NCBI RefSeq assembly: GCF_019443965.1
Contig: NZ_CP040814.1
Span: forward strand, 1,426,001 to 1,490,000
Source: Salinibacterium sp. M195
Lineage (GTDB): Bacteria > Actinomycetota > Actinomycetes > Actinomycetales > Microbacteriaceae
DNA length: 64,000 bases
Reading direction: 5' to 3'
The notes beneath the pieces were generated by a model. It saw only the letters and a list, made by a program, of their open reading frames with translations, was not told the origin of the DNA and made no database searches. Numbering within the stretch: the stretch's first letter is position 1; each line of letters opens with the position of its first letter. This document shows, piece after piece, positions 26,378-35,121 of this stretch. The position numbers and the translations under genes were made by a program.

Positions 26378-27721
26378 ATGACTACTGACTCTTCTGTGGT
26401 GCCTGAAACTCGGGCACCTGAAGCGCCCCGCCGAGCAATGACGGGGCCAGCCGCTGGTGCTGCACGCGGAGCGTTCGAGCGCGCCCGGGAGTCAGGTGCT
26501 CGTGTCATGCGCGGGAGTGCTGCCGTCGTCGCTCCGGTTATGCGGGCGGTTGCTTCAACCGTGGGCCCTGTTGTGAAGGTTGTCACCCCGATGGGCTGGC
26601 TAGTGCTGGTGTTGGCCGTTATCGCCCTAGCGCTGAGTGTGATCTTTGGGTGGCAGGAATTCACTTTCTTAGGCACAGTATTGCTGGCGGCGATGCTCGT
26701 GAGCACCGCGTTCTTGTTTGGCCGCGCCTCGTATGGTGTCGTTGTCGAATTGAATCCTCGTCGGGTTGTGGTTGGCGATCGTGCGCTAGGGCGCATGGTT
26801 GTCACGAACACGGGGACGAAGGCGCTGCCTCCTACTCGCATGGAATTGCCTGTGGGCAAGGGCGTAGCCGAGTTTCAACTGCCAGCCATGAAACCCAAAG
26901 CGGAGCACGAAGAATTGTTTGCGGTCCCGACCGCCAAGAGGGCCGTCATCGTTGCCGGTCCGGCAGAGTCCGTGCGCGGAGACCAGATTGGGTTGCTACG
27001 CCGAGCGTTGACCTGGGCGGATGCCGTTGACCTGTTCGTGCATCCCCGCACTGTTCGCCTCATTCCTTCTGCTGCCGGTTTGGTGCGTGACCTCGAAGGT
27101 CAAATTTCGAACAAAATCACCAACAATGACATCGCATTTCACGCGCTTCGGCCTTATGTTCCGGGAGATGATCGCCGCTATGTGCACTGGCGCACATCGG
27201 CACGTATCGGTCAGCTCATGGTGCGGCAATTTCAGGAGACACGTCGTTCGCAATTGACCATTGTCCACACATCCCGCAGCGATTTATACGCTTCGGAAGC
27301 GGAATTCGAACTAGCGCTCTCGGTGACGGCGTCGATCGCGGCGCAGGTTATCCGGGATGGAACCCAGATGAATGTGGTGAGCGACGAGGGCGTGTGGCGT
27401 ACGCAGACGGTGACATCCATGTTGGATGCGTCGTGCCGGATCGAACCCAGCACCAATGAGTTTGGTTCTGTGCGCGCTTTTGTTCGCGAGCGCACCCGTC
27501 GCTTGCCCGCTCCCAGCGTTGTCATGATGGTGGCCGGCTCACGCATGAGCACGGCAGATTTCCGCAGCGTGCAGGCGCTGTTCGGGCAAGACACCAGCCA
27601 GGTGGCTTTCCATGTTGTCGAGGGTGCTGAACCCACCATCTCAGCGGTCGCTGGACTCACTGTCGTGACGATCGGAGACCTTAAGGATCTGTCGAAACTC
27701 GTGAGGGGGTTGGGCGGATGA
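26378..27721 (+). CDS. DUF58-domain membrane protein (island copy)
   Basis: A 447-residue protein. It has a ~70-residue Ala/Arg-rich cytosolic start, two closely spaced helices (~70-112), then a DUF58 region. The DUF58 signature is YVPGDDRRYVHWRTSARIGQLMVRQF, and a vWA-like C-terminal part follows. DUF58 proteins are functional partners of MoxR. The 70-residue N-terminal extension is absent from the paralogue at 55571. The gene overlaps the next by ATGA. The role in the island is inferred: remodelling or assembling envelope complexes. Confidence 0.88.
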   Translation: MTTDSSVVPETRAPEAPRRAMTGPAAGAARGAFERARESGARVMRGSAAVVAPVMRAVASTVGPVVKVVTPMGWLVLVLAVIALALSVIFGWQEFTFLGTVLLAAMLVSTAFLFGRASYGVVVELNPRRVVVGDRALGRMVVTNTGTKALPPTRMELPVGKGVAEFQLPAMKPKAEHEELFAVPTAKRAVIVAGPAESVRGDQIGLLRRALTWADAVDLFVHPRTVRLIPSAAGLVRDLEGQISNKITNNDIAFHALRPYVPGDDRRYVHWRTSARIGQLMVRQFQETRRSQLTIVHTSRSDLYASEAEFELALSVTASIAAQVIRDGTQMNVVSDEGVWRTQTVTSMLDASCRIEPSTNEFGSVRAFVRERTRRLPAPSVVMMVAGSRMSTADFRSVQALFGQDTSQVAFHVVEGAEPTISAVAGLTVVTIGDLKDLSKLVRGLGG

Positions 27722-30084
27722 GCACTTCACAGCAGCCCTCCGGGCGCCGAAAACTCTCAGCACGAACGTGGATAGACGTCGGCGTTGTCGTGATGCTGGC
27801 GACGATTGGGCTTCTCGGATTCGAGCCCTCTTTCGGCGGGTATAGCTTCCTTCTTCCCGCGCTGGGAGGGCTTGTCGTTGGTGCCGCGACCGGAATCATT
27901 GCCAGTGTTTTTAGGCTGAATGTCGTCACGACAATTCTGGTCGCTGTCATTGCTTACTTCTTGTGTGGCACCGCATTTGCCGTGCCGCAGCAGGCGATAT
28001 TTGCCGTTCTGCCGAGTCTTCAGTCGTTGTCGACCATCGCGATCGGAACGGTGTACGGCTGGGCAGACATCGTCACGCTGCAAACACCTATCGAGGCTCC
28101 TCAGCACATTACTGTCGTTCCGTACGTGGCTACGTGGATCGTGGCTCTGGTCTCGACAACGTTGGCAACGCGCTGGTTGAGTCGCGCGCCTCGTGCAGCG
28201 TGGCGTTTCGGCGTGGTGCTACTCGGACCATTGGCTATCTATGTCGCGAGCATCCTGATCGGCACGGATGATCCTTACCAAGCGGGCGTCCGTGGCATTA
28301 GTTTCGGCGTCCTGGCGCTGATCTGGTTGGGAATGCGCCGAAGCGATGGCGTGAACGTCGCCCAAGCTGGGGCGCGCCGAATGCGCACACGAAAGTTTGC
28401 AGGCATAGCGGTCGTAGTGGCGGTTGCTGTGTTGCTGGGTGGGGGAGCCGGATGGTGGTTTGCTCCGGCGCAGGATCAACGCTTTGTGCTGCGAGACGAG
28501 ATCGAGCCGCCGTTCGACCCCTTGCAGTATCCGAGCCCCTTGGCGGGGTTCCGTCATTACACCAAGCAAGTTACCGATGACGTCTTGTTTACCGTGAGTG
28601 GGCTCAAGGCCGGGGATACCGTTCGGCTTGCCACACTCGACTCGTATACCGGCAAACTCTGGAACGTCACTGGTTCTGAATCGAGCGCAGCGGGGTCAGG
28701 AACTTTCAGTTTGGTCGGTCGTGAACTGCCGCACCAATCGTTCATCACTCCCGAGAGTCGCTCCGACATCACGTTTACGATCGGGGCCTACTCCGATGTG
28801 TGGATCCCGAGCATTGGCTATCCGACAGATTTCGCGTTCACTGGGGGCACTGCGCTCGACGCCAGAGATAGCCTTCGCTACAACACATCGACGGGCACAG
28901 CAGTTCTCACCACGCGTCTGCACGAAGGAGACTCCTACACAGTGGATGCCAGGGTGCAGAAAGTCGTCACCATAGCCGAACTGTCCGAGGTTCCCGTCGC
29001 GGCTGTTGAGCTGCCGCCCGTATCCGCAAGCCCGGATATCGTGACGTCGAAGGCTCAGGAGTATGCCGAGCTGGCAACAACACCGGCAGCTCAGTTGGAA
29101 GCAATCCGGCTGGCGCTCACAAGCACAGGATTTTTGAGTCACGGTCGAGCATCCGATGCTGTTCCCTCGCGTGCCGGTCATGGTGCCGATCGCATTACTG
29201 ATCTTTTGGAACGCAATCAGATGATTGGTGATCAGGAACAGTACGCTTCTGCATTCGCTCTGATGGCCCGCAGTTTCGGATACCCAGCGCGGGTAGTGAT
29301 GGGGTTCGCCCCAGAAATTGTTGACGGCCAGAGTGTTGATGTCACCGGTGATGACGTCACGGCGTGGGTTGAGGTTGCTTTCGATGACGTGGGCTGGGTC
29401 GCGTTTAACCCGACCCCGGATGAGACAGACATCCCGCAAGATCAGACTCCGAAGCCGCAGAGTGAACCTCAGCCACAAGTGCGCCAACCTCCTCGCGCGG
29501 AGGCCGAACCAGAAGACTTGCTTACTCCTGTCGAACTCGAAGAGAGCGACGAAGATGATGACGGTCTCGCATTCGTGATTCCCGGGTGGGTCTACGTGCT
29601 CGGCCTCAGCCTGTTAATTCCTGCCTTCATCATCTTCGCGCCGCTGTTGATCGTCGGAATCATCAAAGCGCGCCGTGCCCGACGTCGTCGCGAAGCATCT
29701 GCTGCTCACGATCAGGTCGCTGGTGCGTGGGAGGAGCTTGTCGATCAATATTCCGAACTGGGTTACGACGTTCCGTCTAAAGCCACGCGAGTGATGGTCG
29801 CCGAACAGCTGGACTCTCAAATCGTTGGCCAGGCCGACTCTGCGAACACGACCGACTACCGCACTGTTGCGCTACGCCCGCTTGCGGCCTCCACCGACGG
29901 CGTTGTTTTCTCTGGCCAAGAGGTGTCGGCCGAACGCAGTGCTGAAGCGTGGTCAGAAACCGCAGCCGCGATTGAAGCAGGCCGTGCCGGCCTCACTCGC
30001 CGCCGCCGCGCCGTCAGCCGCTACCGCATCCGTTCGGCCAGAGATTGGGCCTCAAGAATCTCGACGAAGAGAGAAAACTCATGA
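27718..30084 (+). CDS. Transglutaminase-like membrane protein with lost catalytic triad (TgpA-type pseudoenzyme)
   Basis: A 788-residue protein. It has ~6 N-terminal helices (residues ~15-250), a long outer segment, a transglutaminase-core fold, a Pro/Glu-rich linker, one late helix (~620-645) and a cytosolic tail. The core aligns with the paralogue at 56928, but the active residues differ. The nucleophile Cys is Gln506 (MIGDQEQYASAF), the His is Thr548 (DDVTAWVEVAF) and the acid is Asn564 (WVAFNPTP). Fold residues around them are kept (YASAFALMARSFGYPARVVMGF). It therefore should not crosslink or hydrolyse peptides, and probably works as a binding or structural protein. ATGA overlaps join it to DUF58 before and the secretion ATPase after. 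Confidence 0.88.
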   Translation: MSTSQQPSGRRKLSARTWIDVGVVVMLATIGLLGFEPSFGGYSFLLPALGGLVVGAATGIIASVFRLNVVTTILVAVIAYFLCGTAFAVPQQAIFAVLPSLQSLSTIAIGTVYGWADIVTLQTPIEAPQHITVVPYVATWIVALVSTTLATRWLSRAPRAAWRFGVVLLGPLAIYVASILIGTDDPYQAGVRGISFGVLALIWLGMRRSDGVNVAQAGARRMRTRKFAGIAVVVAVAVLLGGGAGWWFAPAQDQRFVLRDEIEPPFDPLQYPSPLAGFRHYTKQVTDDVLFTVSGLKAGDTVRLATLDSYTGKLWNVTGSESSAAGSGTFSLVGRELPHQSFITPESRSDITFTIGAYSDVWIPSIGYPTDFAFTGGTALDARDSLRYNTSTGTAVLTTRLHEGDSYTVDARVQKVVTIAELSEVPVAAVELPPVSASPDIVTSKAQEYAELATTPAAQLEAIRLALTSTGFLSHGRASDAVPSRAGHGADRITDLLERNQMIGDQEQYASAFALMARSFGYPARVVMGFAPEIVDGQSVDVTGDDVTAWVEVAFDDVGWVAFNPTPDETDIPQDQTPKPQSEPQPQVRQPPRAEAEPEDLLTPVELEESDEDDDGLAFVIPGWVYVLGLSLLIPAFIIFAPLLIVGIIKARRARRRREASAAHDQVAGAWEELVDQYSELGYDVPSKATRVMVAEQLDSQIVGQADSANTTDYRTVALRPLAASTDGVVFSGQEVSAERSAEAWSETAAAIEAGRAGLTRRRRAVSRYRIRSARDWASRISTKRENS

Positions 30085-33000
30085 AACTCAAGCTCACTTT
30101 GAAGCGTGAGAACGGGCCGCAGTCCGACATCGTGGTCACGTCAGATGCCTCAGCGACCGTGGGGTCGCTAGCTGAGGCAATCGCCACAGTTGATCCGTTC
30201 GCGTCGAAAGCCACGGCCGTGCGCTCTCTGACTTTGCTCAGCTCGCAGGGTGGCGCCGGGCGCGTTCTCGAGCCCGATGTTGCTCTGGGAGATTCCCCGA
30301 TCGCCTCCGGCGCTACGGTCAAGCTGTCTGCCGATTCGGGTTCGCTCCCACCGGCAGCGGGCACTCAGCCGGCAGCCACGCTCACCATTGTTGATGGACC
30401 AGATATCGGGCGCATCATTACGCTGCCGATTGGTGGTGCGGTGCTTGGCCGCGATGCGCGAGCAGACATTCTGCTCGATGATCCTCTGGTGTCAAAGCTG
30501 CACGCACGGGTGGATGTTGCGCCAGGCGTTGTGCGTATTGTCGATCTCAATTCGGCAAACGGAATTGAAGTAGATGGCGGGCCAGTGACCCGTGTCGAAC
30601 TCGGCGACGGTGAAACGGTGCTCGTCGGCAATAGCCTCATTCGGGTAGGCATTGTCGTGCAAGAAGACCGTACGCACGACTTTCTTGCCGAGGGGCCGAT
30701 TGGGTTCAACCGATCACCCCGGGTCGAGGAACGCTACCCTGGTGAAGAGTTCGTTGGCCCTAAAGTTCCGGCGCCGGCTGAGCCGACTCCGTTCCCATGG
30801 CTCTCGCTCATAGCGCCCCTCCTGATGGGGTTGGTGTTATTCGCCGTTACTCAGCGATTGATTTCTGTCGTCTTCGTTGCTCTGTCGCCACTGCTGATGT
30901 TAAGCACATTTTTCACCAACAGCCGATTGCGCAAGCGCAAGGCAAAGCTCGAGCTGGAGCAGTTCGAGAAGCAACTCACCTACCTCAGCGAAGAACTCGA
31001 GTCGCAGCATCCGATCGAGAAGTCAGTGCGGCTGCGTGAGCTGCCGTCCACTTCCGAGGTCTATGACGAGGCGATGACTCTCGGGCCCGTCTTGTGGACC
31101 CGTCGCCCTGAGCACTGGTCCTTTCTCTCGTTGCGACTGGGAGTGGGGTCACTTCCGTCGCGTAACAGCGTTTCTGTTGTCGGTGAAGACGAGGGCGTTC
31201 CTGAGTTACGTGACCGGTTCCGGGAGGTGCGTGATCGCTACTCAACTGTCGATGGTGTGCCCCTCGCTGAAAACCTCTACGAGTCCGGAGCGCTCGGAAT
31301 AGTAGGAGAGCACCACTCTGCTGCGGATGTCGCGCGTGGTCTGGTGACTCAAGCCGTCGGCCTGCACTCGCCAACTGAGCTGGTTGTCACGGCAATCGTC
31401 GGACCAACGTGGAGCCCGGAATTCGAGTGGTTGAAATGGCTGCCGCACACGGCTGCACCCAACAGCCCGATCAGCGGAAGCCACCTCGCCAACAGTCAAG
31501 CAACCGGTGGCGCCCTTCTCTCGATGCTCGAAGAGCTTGTAGAGGCGCGTCGAGGCGCAAACCGTGCCGGGGCTGGGTTCCGTGGTGCTACGAACTTCGA
31601 TTCCTCGGCGATTGTGCAGGGGGAGCGTGTGGGTCAGGACGACCAATCGGCGCCACCACCCGTTGCCCAGCCTGCCATTCTGGTTCTTATCGGACATGAT
31701 GCCCCGATCGACAAAGCGCGACTGGTGCAGTTGGCCGAAAATGGTGCCGAGGCGGGCGTGTTCCCCATCTGGTTGGCGCCGGAGGTGTCAGACCTCCCCG
31801 CTGCAGCGAGAACATACATCGAAACGAATGGCGATCACAGCCAGTCTGCGGTTGGCTACGTTCGCTTGGGTCGTCGCATTAGCCCGGTGACGACTGAACC
31901 AGTGTCCAGCGAGAATTCGCTGAAACTGGCGCGCCGACTCGCTCCCGTTTATGACGCTGGCTTCTCTGAAGCAGATGAGAGCGATATCCCTCGCAGCGTT
32001 TCTTTGGTTTCGCTCTTGGGAACCGACCTCACTGAGAGCAGCGAAGCCGCGATCGAGCGGTGGCAGCAGAACGACTCAATTCACGACCGTTCAGGGGCGC
32101 CGCCGAAACGTTCTCGTCGTACCGGCAGGTTGCGCGCGATCGTCGGCCAAGCATCGGTAGATGCCATGCACCTCGATTTGCGAGCTCAAGGCCCTCACGC
32201 GCTTGTCGGCGGAACTACCGGCTCAGGAAAGAGCGAATTTCTGCAAGCCTGGGTTCTCGGTATGGCGGCGGAATATAGCCCCGACAGAGTGACCTTCCTC
32301 TTTATCGACTACAAGGGCGGCTCTGCGTTCGCCGACTGTGTCAGCCTCCCGCACTGTGTGGGGCTCGTCACCGACCTCAGCCCCCACCTGGTGCGCCGCG
32401 CTCTCACGAGTTTGCGGGCCGAGTTGCACTATCGCGAGCACCTCCTCAACAGGAAGAAAGCGAAAGACCTTCTTGAGTTGGAGAAGCGGGGCGACCCGGA
32501 GAGCCCGCCAGCGCTGGTTCTGGTCATTGACGAGTTCGCCGCGCTCGTTGGCGAAGTGCCAGAGTTCGTCGATGGGGTAGTCGACATCGCCCAGCGCGGT
32601 CGCTCGCTCGGCATCCATCTCATCATGGCAACACAACGTCCGGCCGGCGTCATCAAAGACAACCTGCGGGCAAACACGAACTTGCGCATTGCGCTCCGTA
32701 TGGCCGATGAAACCGACAGTCAAGATGTGGTCGGCGACAAGATTGCTGGCACATTTGACCCCTCTATCCCCGGTCGGGGAATAGCCAAGACGGGGCCAGG
32801 TCGACTCACGTTGTTCCAATCGGCATACGCCGGCGGGTGGAGCCGGGCCGAGAAGCCCGTTCCTTCGATCGAAGTTGGCGAGCTGCGCTTCGGTGCTGAG
32901 CTGTTGTGGGAGAAGCCGGGCGGCGCGGTCGAGCCGACATCCGACGATGAGCAAGGCCCAACCGATCAAGCACGAATCGTGGCCAATCTGATTTCTGCGG

Positions 33001-34577
33001 CCACCGCGGCTCACATTCCGGCGGCCCGACGTCCGTGGCTAGACCAGCTTGCACCGCGCTATGACCTGACTCGATTGCGCCAGCGCACCGATGCCGAGCT
33101 GGTTCTTGGCGTCAACGACGTGCCTACTCGCCAGCTGCAGAATGAAGTCTTCTTCAAACCAGACATTGACGGCAACATTGTGGTTTACGGTTCCGGTGGT
33201 ACCGGAAAATCGACGATGCTGCGCAGCCTCGCCGTTGCTGCTGGGGTGACTCCACGCGGTGGCCCCGTAGACGTCTATGGTCTCGACTTCGGCACGGGTG
33301 CGCTGCGGATGCTGGAACCTTTGCCGCACGTGGGCTCCATCGTCAGCGGAGACGACCCGGAACGAGTCATCCGGTTGCTGCGCACTCTTCGCGGAATTGT
33401 CGAAGAACGTGGCGACCGGTACACCGCCGTGAACGCTTCGACGATCGCGGAGTATCGCACTATCGCTAACCGGCCGGCCGAGGCACGCATCCTGTTGTTG
33501 GTCGATAATTTCCCGGCCTTCCGGGCCGAGTTCGAAGTGGGAGCCTCTCGCGCGCCCTGGTACGCCGCGTTCATGCAACTTCTCACAGAGGGTCGCGGGC
33601 TGGGCGTTCACGTCGCACTTTCGGCAGACCGCCCGGGGAGCGTTCCGTCTGCAGTTAGCGCTGCGATAACGCGCCGGGTGGTGCTGCGCCAAGCGGAGGA
33701 GAGTTCCTACTTCTTGTTGGATACCCCGACGGATGTGTTGTCAGCAGCGTCGCCTCCGGGGCGAGCAATTATCGACGGGCTCGAAACTCAGCTCGCGGTC
33801 GTCGGCGGCACTGCAAACGTTGCGGAGCAGTCTGCTGCCATTGAAAAGTTGGCGCGTGCTATCTCGCGCACCGACCGTACGCCGGCGCCAGCGGTAGGCA
33901 CACTGCCGTTGGAATACCCGAGTTCGCAGTTGCCGGCGATGATCGGTGACCAGGCGGCCTTGGGCATCTCAGAAGTGGATCTTCAACCAACGGGTTTCGA
34001 ACCAAGCGGAATGTTCGTGCTCGCGGGGCCTCCCGCGAGTGGACGATCCAACGCGCTCTCCGTGCTCATCACTGCCGTGGAACGCGCGGTGCCCAACGTC
34101 ACTCGCTACTACATCGGCAATCCACGCTCGGCACTGTCGCAGACCTCGGGATGGGAAGCTACCGCGACTCGCCTCGAAGATGTCAGTGATCTCGCGAAAG
34201 AAATAACGGCGACGGTCGAGGAGGGCCATGAGGGTCGTATTCTCGTCGTGATCGAACAAATTGCTGACTTCTTGAGTTCAAGCGCCGATGCCGCACTCGT
34301 TGCCATGTTGAAGGCGATTAAGCGAAGCGACCACATGGTCATTGCCGAAGCTGATTCTTCGCAGTGGGGCTCATCGTGGCCGCTGATGAGCGAAGTGAAA
34401 TCGGCGCGCACGGGATTCTTGCTGCAACCGGAGACTCTAGACGGGGATTCCATCCTCAAGACCGGGTTGCCGCGGGTCTCTCGAGCCGAGTTCCCGCCAG
34501 GCCGCGGCTACTTTATCGCTCGCGGCAAAGCGGTTCGCGTACAACTTCCCCTCTTCGATGAGCGGCTTAGCTCATGA
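30081..34577 (+). CDS. EssC/EccC-like type VII secretion ATPase with N-terminal ubiquitin-like and FHA domains
   Basis: A 1498-residue FtsK/SpoIIIE-family protein. Residues ~1-85 look like a YukD/ubiquitin-like fold. Residues ~100-190 are an FHA domain (LGRDARADILL, SKLH, NSANG). Two helices follow (~238-280), then three ATPase domains. Domain 1 is canonical: GGTTGSGKSE at 710-719, with Walker B Asp817-Glu818. Domain 2 has Lys1043 (GSGGTGKST) but Asp1142-Asn1143 in place of Asp-Glu. Domain 3 has GPPASGRS with Arg1322 for Lys and lacks a normal Walker B. This layout and the degenerate later domains match firmicute EssC and mycobacterial EccC, the motor that recognises and exports WXG100 proteins. 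Its ATG overlaps the transglutaminase-like gene by ATGA; WXG100 genes follow. Confidence 0.93.
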   Translation: MKLKLTLKRENGPQSDIVVTSDASATVGSLAEAIATVDPFASKATAVRSLTLLSSQGGAGRVLEPDVALGDSPIASGATVKLSADSGSLPPAAGTQPAATLTIVDGPDIGRIITLPIGGAVLGRDARADILLDDPLVSKLHARVDVAPGVVRIVDLNSANGIEVDGGPVTRVELGDGETVLVGNSLIRVGIVVQEDRTHDFLAEGPIGFNRSPRVEERYPGEEFVGPKVPAPAEPTPFPWLSLIAPLLMGLVLFAVTQRLISVVFVALSPLLMLSTFFTNSRLRKRKAKLELEQFEKQLTYLSEELESQHPIEKSVRLRELPSTSEVYDEAMTLGPVLWTRRPEHWSFLSLRLGVGSLPSRNSVSVVGEDEGVPELRDRFREVRDRYSTVDGVPLAENLYESGALGIVGEHHSAADVARGLVTQAVGLHSPTELVVTAIVGPTWSPEFEWLKWLPHTAAPNSPISGSHLANSQATGGALLSMLEELVEARRGANRAGAGFRGATNFDSSAIVQGERVGQDDQSAPPPVAQPAILVLIGHDAPIDKARLVQLAENGAEAGVFPIWLAPEVSDLPAAARTYIETNGDHSQSAVGYVRLGRRISPVTTEPVSSENSLKLARRLAPVYDAGFSEADESDIPRSVSLVSLLGTDLTESSEAAIERWQQNDSIHDRSGAPPKRSRRTGRLRAIVGQASVDAMHLDLRAQGPHALVGGTTGSGKSEFLQAWVLGMAAEYSPDRVTFLFIDYKGGSAFADCVSLPHCVGLVTDLSPHLVRRALTSLRAELHYREHLLNRKKAKDLLELEKRGDPESPPALVLVIDEFAALVGEVPEFVDGVVDIAQRGRSLGIHLIMATQRPAGVIKDNLRANTNLRIALRMADETDSQDVVGDKIAGTFDPSIPGRGIAKTGPGRLTLFQSAYAGGWSRAEKPVPSIEVGELRFGAELLWEKPGGAVEPTSDDEQGPTDQARIVANLISAATAAHIPAARRPWLDQLAPRYDLTRLRQRTDAELVLGVNDVPTRQLQNEVFFKPDIDGNIVVYGSGGTGKSTMLRSLAVAAGVTPRGGPVDVYGLDFGTGALRMLEPLPHVGSIVSGDDPERVIRLLRTLRGIVEERGDRYTAVNASTIAEYRTIANRPAEARILLLVDNFPAFRAEFEVGASRAPWYAAFMQLLTEGRGLGVHVALSADRPGSVPSAVSAAITRRVVLRQAEESSYFLLDTPTDVLSAASPPGRAIIDGLETQLAVVGGTANVAEQSAAIEKLARAISRTDRTPAPAVGTLPLEYPSSQLPAMIGDQAALGISEVDLQPTGFEPSGMFVLAGPPASGRSNALSVLITAVERAVPNVTRYYIGNPRSALSQTSGWEATATRLEDVSDLAKEITATVEEGHEGRILVVIEQIADFLSSSADAALVAMLKAIKRSDHMVIAEADSSQWGSSWPLMSEVKSARTGFLLQPETLDGDSILKTGLPRVSRAEFPPGRGYFIARGKAVRVQLPLFDERLSS

Positions 34578-34714
34578 ACGACTCACTCGAGCCGAAGGAT
34601 CCCGTCGATAAGTCAACTCGGGCGATCGTGCTCGACAAGAACTACCGGCCTGCGTCGATGGGGAGTGCTCCCCATCGACGCAGGTCGGTGGCAAAGATAG
34701 ATTCAGATAACTAG
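34574..34714 (+). CDS. Possible 46-residue ORF coupled to the EssC-like gene
   Basis: ATG 34574 overlaps the EssC-like stop by ATGA and the frame runs to TAG at 34712. The product is hydrophilic (MNDSLEPKDPVDKSTRAIV...) with no recognised family. More than a third of it is encoded by a near-perfect RNA hairpin (34642-34691), which makes selection on protein sequence doubtful. It may be a translated spacer whose real function is the RNA structure. Confidence 0.3.
   Translation: MNDSLEPKDPVDKSTRAIVLDKNYRPASMGSAPHRRRSVAKIDSDN
34642..34691 (+). promoter_or_regulatory. Long RNA hairpin upstream of the first WXG100 gene
   Basis: A 24-bp stem: bases 34642-34665 pair with 34668-34691 across a 2-nt TG step, with 17 inner Watson-Crick pairs (34649-34665 with 34668-34684) and two G-U pairs further out. 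There is no T tract, so it is not a classic terminator. A smaller CCGCTC-CCT-GAGCGG hairpin follows at 34716-34730, 25 nt before the WXG100 start. Likely an mRNA processing or stability element. Confidence 0.75.
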
Positions 34715-34755
34715 CCCGCTCCCTGAGCGGCGAAACAACCAGAAGGAGCATTTCC

Positions 34756-35052
34756 ATGGCAAATCTTAACGTCACCTACGACGATCTCCGCAACGCATCT
34801 CAGCGTCTTCGCACCGGCCAAGAAGAGTTGAACTCGAAGCTCACCGAACTGAGTGGAATCGTTTCGGACCTCACCTCGAATGGTTTCCAGGCTGAAGCAT
34901 CATCAGCGGCATACCGTGACTCGTTCGAGAAGTTCACTTCAGGAACGCGGTCGGCAATCGATGGACTCGAAGGCCTCTCGCAGTTCCTCGTCTCGGCCGC
35001 CGATCAACTTCAGCAGACCGACGAAGGGCTTGCTGCAGCAATTCGGGGCTAG
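34756..35052 (+). CDS. WXG100/ESAT-6-like small secreted protein
   Basis: A 98-residue helical-hairpin protein. Two amphipathic helices flank a central turn, with heptad hydrophobics such as LRTGQEELNSKLTELSGIV and IDGLEGLSQFLVSAADQLQQ. The usual W-x-G turn is replaced by SNGFQAEA, and no C-terminal YxxxD export signal is visible. Location right after the EssC-like ATPase, size and fold make it a type VII substrate or chaperone partner; it probably forms a dimer with itself or with the next protein. A strong ribosome site (AGAAGGAG) lies 7 nt before ATG 34756. Hairpins on both sides suggest it is expressed above the rest of the operon. Confidence 0.85.
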   Translation: MANLNVTYDDLRNASQRLRTGQEELNSKLTELSGIVSDLTSNGFQAEASSAAYRDSFEKFTSGTRSAIDGLEGLSQFLVSAADQLQQTDEGLAAAIRG

Positions 35053-35058
35053 TGACCC

Positions 35059-35086
35059 GGCTGGCTCCGCCTCTGCGGAGCCAGCC
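35059..35086 (+). terminator. Perfect hairpin between the two WXG100-like genes
   Basis: GGCTGGCTCCGC (35059-35070) pairs perfectly with GCGGAGCCAGCC (35075-35086) around CTCT; only TT follows. It could be a partial terminator or a 3'-end protecting hairpin for the first WXG100 mRNA. Confidence 0.7.
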
Positions 35087-35121
35087 TTCCTGCAGCCAAC
35101 TGACCTAAGGAGAATCCCAGC

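Noticed and set aside
32223-33014. 263-codon minus-strand frame opposite the EssC-like ATPase
   Set aside because: Fully antisense to the first ATPase domain with all its motifs; no independent support.
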